Assembly (NCBI GenBank): GCA_036346225.1
Contig: JARFIW010001082.1
Coordinates: forward strand, 5,208,001-5,272,000
Direction: 5' to 3'
Origin: Platerodrilus igneus
Taxonomy: Eukaryota > Arthropoda > Insecta > Coleoptera > Lycidae
Length of the DNA: 64,000 nucleotides
Shown here: positions 22,213 through 30,640 of the stretch, piece by piece
Layout: the number at the start of each line of letters is the position of its first letter
Position numbering within the stretch: position 1 is the first letter of the stretch
Notes under the pieces: model-generated
The model's input: only the letters and a program-made list of their open reading frames with translations
Told to the model about the DNA's origin: nothing
Database searches by the model: none
Made by a program: the position numbers and the translations under genes

Positions 22213-22372
22213 CTTTGTATTAAAATTAAGTTTAAATGACTCCATGCTTGGCATTAAATATTTTTAAATTTGTTATGTATAATGTCAGAATAAACATTTT
22301 ATAATAGTATATAACATTGTTCTTTATTTATAAAAGGCTGTAACGTTACCCCGAAATAGCAGTCGCACAGAG

Positions 22373-22470
22373 AGGGGTGCTCATGGGCAGCGCGCATGGG
22401 CAGGAGTGCGTACGCGCATGGGTGCGCATGGGCAGGGGTGTGCATGCGCAGGGGTGCTCATGGGCTGGGT
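22373..22470. repeat. GC-rich minisatellite GCGCATGGGCAGGGGTG
   Basis: Imperfect repeats of about 16-18 bases built from GGGTGCGCATGGGCAG, strikingly GC- and CpG-rich for this window. Copies sit at the mirrored position in the left arm (about 18685-18780) and in the diverged element copy (about 60550-60625). The open frames across it (Gly-, Ala- and Trp-rich) are likely by-products of the repeat. Confidence 0.7.
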
Positions 22471-22489
22471 TTGTGTCTGGGCGTACACG

Positions 22490-22693
22490 AGGGAAGCGGA
22501 TGTTAACAGTCACCAAGCATCCAATTCTTTATTTGGTGTGGAGTACTTGCCTGCGTATGTATCCGGAGTAAAAGAATACGATTTGCATACGCAGCTTATT
22601 AATAAAATTAGTTTATCGAGGGAAGATGACAAAAGGTACATCATTCCTAATAGTACAACAACCTACGCATGGGGGCGTAAAGATATAAGATAG
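22490..22693 (+). pseudogene. Short conserved frame 'ASNSLFG', unknown
   Basis: Downstream of the minisatellite a frame reads EADVNSHQASNSLFGVEYLP, then YVSGVKEYDLHTQLINKISL and SREDDKRYIIPNSTT up to a stop at 22693. It is the same in both arms except Ile/Thr near the end (left arm 18450-18650). The diverged copy at 60645-60830 has the same start but is broken. A related segment with HRASNSLFG begins at about 24120. The dLxTxL-like pattern vaguely suggests a capsid N-terminus, but I cannot support that. The only ATG in frame lies in the minisatellite. Confidence 0.3.
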
Positions 22694-22993
22694 TTGTTTA
22701 TATTTGTATGGATTTTGTAAATCTAGTGTATATATTAGTTTTAAGATTCCATAATTTTTAAGTTCTTCTACCACCTTCCAAATCCTTCCGGCTTCCTGGT
22801 TGACAGAGTATACGTGTTATCTCCACGTGGTATTCGCGGGGCACGACGGTTTTAGATTTCTCGGGAGATGGTTGGCTAAGGCATATGTCTTGGGTAGCGA
22901 AAAGGTTTTAAAAATGGTGTTAAATAAAGATGAGCAAAAATTAGTGATTTGGGTCTTTAAAACGCATAACTTTGTATGGGGTGGTCCTATTTA

Positions 22994-23011
22994 AAATCTA
23001 TTTACAGATTT
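22994..23011. repeat. Iteron-like hairpin motif, copy 4
   Basis: AAATCTATTTACAGATTT preceded by TTTGTATGGGGTGGTCC, in the context shared by all nine copies. In this arm the 275-residue gene of the diverged copy (61.2-62.5 kb) would lie just downstream and is absent. Confidence 0.7.
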
Positions 23012-23734
23012 GGGGTCCCTAGAAAAATTTACTATTAGTTGATACCTAGCAAAATATATTTATCTTAAAAGAGTGACTACCCTGCGTATAATAAATACAG
23101 TATAACACTTGTCGATAAAAACTTGTAGGAAATTTAAAGACGAATTTAATGGGGTCTAGTATTAGAATTTGTTGGTAGTAGGGCTAAGTCCGAGTGTATT
23201 GTAAGCGAGAAAGATACGATTAAAAAGATTAAAGGGGTCTCACGAAGTGTAGTTAAGTAAAACCGCGGGTGCTACAACCTATAACGAGCATATATTCCCA
23301 AAAGGGGTGGGCATGCAACTACGCAGCAGTGCGTGGGATAATAAGAATTCTCTCTAATAAGAAATTAAAGTTTCCATGTACGTAGCACCAGTCATTGGGA
23401 AATGGTAGAAATGTTAAACCTATAAAGGCGATTATTAGTTGTGGATTAGAAAAATAATAATTTTCTTGGACTAAATAAAATAGCTTAGACTGGTTAATGT
23501 ATATGGTTACATATTCTCGTACACATCCACAAACATCTGCTTACGTTCGTATGCGAACATGGCGATGCCGGTAGTTTTTGTTTAACAAATAGTAGGAAAG
23601 ATACGTCAGGTGTTAGTGCGTGGAAGCCCATAGGATCGTTGGATTCAAAAAGAACGGTGCGGCGGGATGTATGGTGGTTCCCCGTTAGAATAATCGAAAG
23701 TGGTTAATCAATTGTATTAGATGTTTAAATAAGC

Positions 23735-24420
23735 GAAAGTGTAAAGGCCTACATAAACAAAAATTTAATTATCCGACAAAAAGTGCGCGATGTGCTACAC
23801 TTATAAATAAAGTATGGAATGGTGCTTTTTAGCGGCCCTAGCAGTAAAAAGGGCGACTGACTTTTCCAAGCAACTACAAGAATAGCAGTAGCGCAGAGAA
23901 GGGGTATGCATGTATTATACAGTTGCTGCAAAATATGTTAGTTTACGCGTAGCTCGGATGTGTAATTGATCACGACTTAAAGATCCCCCGGAGGTTGAAA
24001 AATTCTCGGCCCATTGTCGTTTGAAAAATGTTTGTAAATTATCAGAACAGGAACAGGTCGAAGTTTAAGTTAGATGGATGATTGACTGAGTTTTTTCTAC
24101 CTTTTACGAGGGAATTGGAAGTTGACAGACATCGAGCATCTAATTCTCTATTTGGACGATATCGAGTACTTACCGGTTCTAGAAATCATTACGTGCGGTC
24201 GACCGCTATGCGAAAGTGTAATAACCTACAGAAGCATAATTATCAGACGAAAAAGTGCGCGATGTGCTATAGAAAGTATAAAATGGTGCTTTGCCCAGTC
24301 CTAACAGTAAAAAGGAGAGTGACTTTTTCTAGCAATTACAAGAATAGCAGTAGCGCGGCGAAGGGGTATGCATGTATTATACAGTTGCTATAAAATATGT
24401 TAGTTTACGAGAAGCTCGAA
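23735..24420. repeat. Internal duplication of about 0.22 kb, two units 0.46 kb apart
   Basis: 23735-23960 and 24200-24420 match each other. Both start GCGAAAGTGTAA, contain AAGTGCGCGATGTGCTA, and end with GGGGTATGCATGTATTATACAGTTGCT then AAAATATGTTAGTTTACG, separated by small changes. The mirrored pair lies in the left arm (about 16720-16930 and 17180-17410). Duplication preceded formation of the arms. Confidence 0.7.
24082..24393 (+). CDS. Hypothetical 103-residue cysteine-containing frame
   Basis: An ATG-initiated frame with RELEVDRHRASNSLFGRYRV near the start (related to the frame at 22490) and a KCAMCYRKYKMVLCPV segment near residues 58-72 that could bind zinc. In the left arm the frame is broken (16846-17067). 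I considered a relic of a transposase zinc-binding tail but found no family match I can defend. It overlaps the second unit of the internal duplication. Confidence 0.25.
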   Translation: MTEFFLPFTRELEVDRHRASNSLFGRYRVLTGSRNHYVRSTAMRKCNNLQKHNYQTKKCAMCYRKYKMVLCPVLTVKRRVTFSSNYKNSSSAAKGYACIIQLL

Positions 24421-24647
24421 CGTGCACAAATTAAATTTTAATCTATAATTAACGACGGTCGTAAAAATTGGAAATTAATGGTTAATTTAAATACCGCTAA
24501 GCATATACTTTCGCTTGGTGATTCATTTGGAAAATATTCAACCTGCCATTTCCGAAAATATGACGTAGAAGTTATTTAAAATTAAATTGCTTTATTAGTA
24601 AGTATTCTGTAGACAACAAGTTGGTATTTCCTTAGTAATGGTTTAAA

Positions 24648-24866
24648 GTGTTTTTGGTTATAGTAGCACTGCATCTTCTACAACACGACTTGCACACAAT
24701 TTGTGTGCGTGTGCTATCACCCTTTTGGATTTTTAATATGCACGCGATCCGTATAACATGGAAGACGTTTTCCGATGTTTCTACTAACGGTATTCGCACC
24801 ATCGACGATGCGAACCAGGTGCGTGCATTGACGCTAAATGTACTGGACAAGCAGCAAGGATTATGA
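24648..24866 (+). CDS. Hypothetical 72-residue protein
   Basis: An ATG-initiated frame identical in both arms (left 16286-16504, minus). It has a hydrophobic first 25 residues and a hydrophilic remainder (WKTFSDVSTNGIRTIDD). The region just upstream (24520-24650) is among the best conserved non-coding parts shared with the diverged copy (62845-62990), but the frame itself is not kept there. The antisense strand is open over the same span, so coding is uncertain. Confidence 0.25.
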   Translation: MFLVIVALHLLQHDLHTICVRVLSPFWIFNMHAIRITWKTFSDVSTNGIRTIDDANQVRALTLNVLDKQQGL

Positions 24867-25035
24867 CGTCATTTAGTTCCCCGATGAATCCTCAACTTCG
24901 TTCGGGTGTCTTCGGAAACCTTCGGTTTGCATTCAATAGGGTACATAAAGCAGGTGCGTAAGAGTAAACTCTTTAGTTATAAGTTAGTTCGCTTACAAGT
25001 CAAGTGCTATAGTGCGGATTTTGTTTTGTACTAAA

Positions 25036-25816
25036 ATGGTATCTGCAAACGTTTTTAAATGCGAGCTGTGTCACGTCTACTTTACCAGGAGGGATGCTCT
25101 CAAACGGCACCAGAACAAATGTCGTGGTGTAACATCGCCCAGGGTTAAGCTTATACATCCGTCTGCAGCAAAGTTCTTTAACTGTGGGTCTTGCGGTATC
25201 GCTTTTACGAGAATGGGCAACTTACAGCGACACAAGGAAAAACAGCACGGCATGTCATTAAGCCGTAAACGTTCAGCTCCGCCAGCTGTTAAAGGGTCTT
25301 GTACGAAACAACCACGAATTATGTGTAAAGTATGCGATTTCGAAATGGAAAAAACTACGTATGCCGCACACTTAAGGAGCAACAAACATAAAAATGCATC
25401 AGTTACCGCTACTAACGACGATGGTGTAGAAATGGTTAGTACAGCGTTTAACAACCGTATGGCTAGCTATCGCATAAAGAACGCCAGTCTCGACGATGGA
25501 GTGCCCGAGTTTCTTTGGAAGCAGAAAGAGCGATTTATTCGATTAATAAATGAAAAAAGAATACAACATACAGCAATAAAAGTCTACTGCGAACTCTACG
25601 GCGTTTACACCAAAATGGGGGAAGAGAAGTCCGATGTGAAATCCTTTAACACAAAAATGTGGTTATAACGTCTTCTAGTAATCTGGAAAATATGTACGAG
25701 GTCTTAAGCGAAACCATAAGAACAAAATCAGAGGAATTTGAAACATGCGGGTCCGGTTGGTCTTTGGAAAAGGTGCTCTATTTAGAAATAAATATTAATA
25801 AGTATGAGCCGATATG
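25036..25816 (+). pseudogene. C2H2 zinc fingers plus PolB N-terminal domain, right-arm copy
   Basis: The ATG at 25036 (MVSANVFKCELC) starts a frame with three fingers: FKCELCHVYFTRRDALKRH (C2HC, residues 8-28), FNCGSCGIAFTRMGNLQRH (C2H2, about 45-68) and IMCKVCDFEMEKTTYAAHL (about 93-116). A conserved domain follows, with FNNRMASYRIKN, FLWKQKERFIRLINE, ELYGVYTK and VKSFNTK. After a one-base deletion in an A run near 25658 the next frame continues NVVITSSSNLENMYEVL, then ETCGSGWSLEKVLYLEIN and NKYEP, and stops at 25816. From memory this is the start of the large polymerase-type proteins of insect Polinton-like elements, where a CFLWS-type block and the exonuclease and polymerase domains follow. 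Those are missing. The frame break is in both arms, so it predates the palindrome or is a shared base-calling error. Confidence 0.65.
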
Positions 25817-26012
25817 AGAAGTTCTAGGTTCAAAATAAAAAATTGTGAATATGTATTTAGAAATGTGGTTTACAAAATTTAAACTGTATTAGTAAAAATT
25901 GTCTGTAATAAAAAGTTTTAAGAATGGTTTTTAGATTTTCTTTTAGGTATAAGCTGCAGGAAAGTTATAATTTAGAGGGTGTGTGTAAAATGGTAAGGGG
26001 TGGTCTTGTTTT

Positions 26013-26029
26013 AAATCTGTTTACAGATT
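26013..26029. repeat. Iteron-like hairpin motif, copy 5
   Basis: AAATCTGTTTACAGATT in the context GGGGTGGTCTTGTTT before and CGGATTCTACATAAAATTCTAG-like sequence after. Confidence 0.75.
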
Positions 26030-26267
26030 CGGATTCTACATAAAATTCTAGCCTAACAAGATGTATTGCATGTATAAAAAATTTATAAGAACGATCAAAA
26101 GTCGCTACAGGTAAGAAATCTTAAAATCTTAGAAATTCGGGTAGCTGAGAAAATTCTAATCTTAATTGATACCAAACAAGGTAGGTTTATCTCGTGGATG
26201 GAAATGTGGAGAAAGATTTATCTCGCAGAGGGTATATGTGTAACTTTGCAGGGTGTGGTCCGATTTC

Positions 26268-26284
26268 AAATCTGTTTGCAGATT
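26268..26284. repeat. Iteron-like hairpin motif, copy 6
   Basis: AAATCTGTTTGCAGATT, about 255 bases after copy 5, followed 32 bases later by the start codon of the 74-residue ORF at 26316. Confidence 0.75.
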
Positions 26285-26315
26285 CGAGTTGTGTGTAAAA
26301 TTCTAAGCTAATTTA

Positions 26316-26540
26316 ATGTATCGCATGTATAAAAAATTTTATAAGAACGCTCAAAAGTCGCAACAGGTAAGAAATCTTAAAATCAGGGTAGCTCCCTTGG
26401 GGGTGATGCAATCGAAAAAATTCCTAGAGATTCGGGTAGCTGAGAAAATTCTAATGTTAATTGATACCAAACAAGATAGGTTTATCTCAAAAGATGCATT
26501 GGCTAGACAAAGAAAACTATTTGGTTCAGATGAAAGATAA
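26316..26540 (+). CDS. Repeated 74-residue small ORF (right arm)
   Basis: ATG-initiated, 74 codons, strongly basic and probably helical (MYRMYKKFYKNAQKSQQVR, then LKIRVAPLGVMQSKKFLEI and RVAEKILMLIDTKQDRF, ending RKLFGSDER). An adjacent upstream unit at about 26060-26235 keeps part of the same frame. The copy at 63540-63700 encodes a diverged version (MTKKMFKDGRKSLPVKNL..., then a stop after LIDTK). Every unit is preceded by the hairpin motif. A small DNA-binding or core-like protein would fit the charge, but I recognise no family. Confidence 0.4.
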   Translation: MYRMYKKFYKNAQKSQQVRNLKIRVAPLGVMQSKKFLEIRVAEKILMLIDTKQDRFISKDALARQRKLFGSDER

Positions 26541-26746
26541 AAAAATGGCTAGTCGAAGAAAACTTTTTGGTTCAGATGAAAGATAAAAAAATGGCTAGTC
26601 GAAGAAAACTATTTGGTTTAGATGTGAGAGCAAATGTGGGATCACTCCTCCACATTTGCTCCTTATGGGGATTTACATGTAAATGTGGGAGCAAATGTGG
26701 GTTTTGGGAGCAAATGTGGGCCCAGGTTTCTTGATTTTACCCTTCT

Positions 26747-26752
26747 CACCAT
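26747..26752 (+). repeat. Target-site duplication CACCAT, right
   Basis: Direct copy of 14373-14378, immediately after the terminal CTTCT of the element. Confidence 0.85.
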
Positions 26753-29700
26753 CTAGTTTATTTTTACTGCCTTGGGTGAAACAGCAAAGATAAAGCACTA
26801 ACAGCAAAGTCGCTGTATACCAGATGTTGATTGGGGATGGGGTATGGTAAGAACCGAACTCTCTAAATTTTTGTCAGAAGTTCAAACATAGATGTTGTTT
26901 TATCGTACTAACCGTAAGCACTTCTGGAGACTTCTGGACTAACTCTGAACTTTACTTCAGCGGAATAAGACTAACAAGAAAATGTCTGGCGCCACTAAAC
27001 TCAAAGATTTTACATAAGCAAGACAGCGTCACCAAAGAGAGTGTAGGAACTTTAATAACGACTATTCGCACCTAAAGCACAAAGGCAGGATTATTATATT
27101 TAAACAATATTATCTTTGAAAACAATAGTAATTATATACCAAATATCTACCAGATCACCATTTGCATCTGAGCAAGAAGTGTGTGATTATAGGAATAAAA
27201 ACGAGGATACATAATATGGTATATGAATTTAAACTCATCAATGCGCACTACTTATTTTGCATATTCTATAAGGTTTACTAGAGTAGTTAGATGCATTGTT
27301 TAATACGTGCAAATTTTACTATAAGATTACCTTCTTAATAATTTGTTAAGTTAATCAATTAATAAAAAGCCTGAAGAAAGTAACGTATGTGCATCTATTT
27401 AAATAAAAACTATTCTTTTCAAGTGACAGATATTTACAATTGACATAACAAAAATAAATTCTGTTTTATCTTGGCTGAAGATGGAAATTGTATCAAATTA
27501 TCACACTCTGTATTAATGACAAATTTCATAATTGATATAAATTATCATAGTCAGATCTGAGTATGATGTACACGTAATTTTTTTTATTAAACCTTTAAGG
27601 GTTCTTAAAAATCTCAGAGTTTATATTAAGCTTGAATTTACAATTTTTTTATAAGATAATCATATAAGATTCTAAGACAGATGTTACACACAATTCCTCA
27701 AAAGGTAAATAGTGTGTCTACTCTACCTTATAGGCGGCAGAGCCTCGATAGATTATGAGGGGTTCCTGTTTAAAATCTAAGCCCAGGGTAAAGTAGATGA
27801 TAAATGGCTTGGAGAGAATAAGGTCTCTCTAATGAGATCTTCCAGCCAGCTAAGCTTCTTCAACTTAGGGCAGAGCTATGAGCTAGGGTCGTAGGATGGT
27901 ATACGAAAAAAAAAGTTTTATTGGACGCCACCGTATCTTAATTAATGTTATAATGAAAATCTATCCGAAGATCAGATACGGAAATCTTCGAAAAGAAAAA
28001 AAATCCTTAAGACGAGCAACATATAAAAAAATAATACTTACTTTTGACTCTGCAAACTGGAATGGGAACGACGATCTCGTACAACCTGAAAATTTAATCA
28101 CCTCTAAACATTTTTAGACTAGGACTACGTTAGAGCCTAGTCACTTTATCGCAAAAAAATTAAAGTAAAGAAAGATCAAATAGTAAAAATTATGCTTCAA
28201 AAAAAATCCAAACCAACACCAATAACATTTCTCTCTTCACTACAAAAACTTTATAAATGTGGTTGTTTGCTTCTATAGAACAATTACTGCTGACTTCAAT
28301 GAAAGAAAGCTTTACGACAACTTATTATTCTTTCTTTTAATTTGTAAAAAAAATATATATACATCGCTTGTACAAAGTTATATGTACGGAGACTTTCGAA
28401 ACAATTACTTTATTAAGATCTAGTATTAATCTCTGAATACTCATAGGAAATTTATAATTGAATAATTTACGTTAATTCTCTATAAGAAATATATGGTTTT
28501 CATTTTTATATTACAGTTTAATTATGATACTTGAATAGGATTCTGTTCGAGATTACAAGAATTAAGTTAAATGCTCAGACTTTTTGTAGATAACAGAACT
28601 ATATTTTTAACTGATATATTTGATAGAATCAAAGGTGAAAAAACACTTATTGTCTGAATTAAGCTGTACTTCAGATGTACTGTCAAAAAAAATTATACAC
28701 TATAATGTGACAAACAAATATCAACGTATCACATGTTTAGTTATGCAAACATTTTAGTATAACCTTGTAACTTCAAAATTATCTTATAGAAATGCTTTTG
28801 AAATAATAAGAACATTTATGAACTATTCACTATTTAATTTTGAACAAAATTTTAAGTGTATCAACTTAAATGACCATAAAAATTTCACAAAAATTTCGTG
28901 TATCAAATTTAAGTAAACATATATAGAATTTTCAAAAATTATTTGTACATTGTAACTGATGGTTCTATTAAATGAATATAGCTCTAAAATTGAAAATGAC
29001 TCACCGCTGAATATCTGCTAGGCAACCAAATTCTTTAAACATCTAGGTACTTACAATGGCACGTGCGCGCGGCTGATACATGTGCCCAAGCTTGACCTCT
29101 ATACTAACCAAACATATGTAGAAATTTCCACAGTCTCGCTTAGCAACATGTAAAACTGCACTTTCAGTACAACCAACATTCAAAAAGGCTTATTACGTGT
29201 TTGTGTATCCATATTGTTTGTACTTTACTTCAATATAAATTTATACTTTAGTACTTGCGCTGAAAAGAAACGGGGAAAATGATTTTAAAGGTAAGTTTGA
29301 GAATTATTCACTTACCGTAGATATATTTTCTTGACTATACTTAGGTCGATACTACAACTAAAAATAAAGCCATGGTATTCGTTGACACCACTTCACTTCT
29401 TTCTGGGACGATGTTTTATCAAAACCTTCTGATCCACGTTAACACTTGCTTCGCTGATTACATCCCGATATCAAATGAAGCTTGACCACAAGGCTACGTT
29501 GCTATCCAAGCACGCGCAGAGAAGGGGATATTGTATCAAGATACATACAAATAGAAAAGATCTTAAATTTTACTTTGAATATTTAAATATATGTGGAGCT
29601 TTATGTATGAATTCGTAATATATTGTTTCTATTGGAATTTAATATTTATTGAATATGTATATGGAACAAAAGCGTATATTTAAGAAGAAGATAATCGTAT

Positions 29701-30098
29701 TCGTTACACAGATTTTAAATAAAGTTTTGTACTATTAGATTTTAATTTAATAGAAGCTAACTTTGAGAGTATGTGAAGGTTATCAAAGCCGAATTTCTAA
29801 AGAGTAAAATATTTACAAAAGCTTTTGTAAATATTTGTTATTGTTTTCATAATTGTCAAAAGTTATAACTGTAATTTATGTATTAGTTTTTAAATGTAGA
29901 AGTTCTTTAAGTCATGGTAATTATTCTATGATTAAGACAAAAATATTCATGCCGAAACGTCAGAATAAACGTTACAATTTGACATTATAGTTCTTATTTT
30001 ACGAACGAGTGCATCCCAAGAAACCAACAGATCTATATATATTACTACCGTTCGAGAAACTACCTATTTTATATAAATATATATATATATATACACAC
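26753..30098. other. Non-coding AT-rich DNA
   Basis: I see no supported gene. A GC-richer block at 27720-27895 and an open frame at 27896-28117 (73 codons, lysine-rich) match nothing I know. At 29278-29300 an ATG with three following codons abuts a perfect AAG/GTAAGT splice-donor consensus, downstream of AT-rich sequence. This could be a tiny 5' exon, but there is nothing to test it against. The 29825-29840 sequence AGCTTTTGTAAATATT faces ATTTACAAAAGCT as a short inverted repeat. Confidence 0.4.
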
Positions 30099-30570
30099 AA
30101 AGTAAAAAGGAATTATTGGCAAGTGGCTCAAATTCAGCTACGGGGGCATCCTGTCGACGCGTTTCTCCCTAATTGGGGCTCATCAGGACAGGAGTAGCAA
30201 AGTTGTAATATTTAATACAGACATAATATGGGAAGTCCAGCATAACCTAGCTTACAATTTGTGTCTTCGTGTCGTTTCACCTGACATCGTAGGTTTTAGC
30301 AACAGGAGATCCGACTCAAGTGCCTTTTTCCATAGCTAAAAGGCAGTTGAGCCGGATCTCCTCCGTGCCGACTGTTGCTAAAACCTGCAATGTCAGGTGA
30401 AACGACACGTAGACACAAATTGTGAGCTAGGTGATGCTGTACTTCCCATAATGTGTCTGTATTAAATATTACAACTTCGCTACTCTGTCCTATGAGCCCC
30501 AATTAGGCGAAACGCGTCGACAGAATGCCCCCGTGGCTGAATTTGAGTAAAATAATTCCTTACTTTTTGT
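30099..30570. mobile_element. Foldback element (MITE-like), about 0.47 kb
   Basis: Almost the whole unit is one inverted repeat: the left half (AAAGTAAAAAGGAATTATT... CAAATTCAGCTACGGGGGC... ACGCGTTTC) pairs with the right half ending CTTACTTTTTG. The arms of roughly 230 bases meet at the TTTTTCCATAGCTAAAAGGC turn near 30330-30345. Differences between arms are a few per hundred bases. (TA)n tracts flank both sides (30076-30092 and 30595-30637), so a TA-containing target is likely. No coding capacity. Confidence 0.8.
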
Positions 30571-30591
30571 ATTAAACCTACTTAATGTGTT

Positions 30592-30637
<46 letters not shown>
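30592..30637. repeat. (TA)n microsatellite
   Basis: Uninterrupted TA run next to the foldback element. Confidence 0.95.

Positions 30638-30640
<3 letters not shown>

Larger units (their letters stand above)
14379..26746. mobile_element. 12.4-kb palindromic Polinton-like element
   Basis: The ends are AGTAGGGTAAAATCAAG (14379) and its inverse CTTGATTTTACCCTTCT (ending 26746), with one mismatch in 17. They are flanked by perfect CACCAT direct repeats. The two arms (14379-19253 and 21889-26746) are inverted copies, nearly identical over about 4.87 kb. Between them lies a 2.6-kb unique segment with most of the 794-codon Rep-like gene and a hairpin-repeat module. Arms hold the zinc-finger/PolB N-terminal module, iteron-like hairpins and several small open frames. 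No integrase, capsid, ATPase, protease or polymerase catalytic domain is visible, so this copy must be non-autonomous. The right arm begins inside the coding region of the Rep-like gene, so it is a secondary copy of the left end. Confidence 0.85.
21889..26746 (+). repeat. Right inverted arm of the palindromic element
   Basis: Inverted copy of 14379-19253. It starts in the middle of the Rep-like reading frame without a start codon. That makes it the derived copy and the left end, with the whole gene, the original. Confidence 0.9.

Noticed and set aside
22490..22693. N-terminus of a double-jelly-roll capsid protein
   Set aside because: A vague resemblance over about 60 codons, with no continuation and no start codon outside the minisatellite.
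24082..24393. piggyBac-type C-terminal zinc domain
   Set aside because: The Cys/His spacing KCAMCYRKYKMVLC covers only part of such a domain, with no following CF-x2-YH, and no piggyBac DDD core is nearby.
14379..26746. The palindrome as a pure fold-back sequencing or assembly artefact
   Set aside because: A fold-back artefact would also invert the flanking DNA. Here the inverted identity stops at both ends at AG...CT termini, followed by a perfect 6-bp direct repeat and by unrelated flanks.
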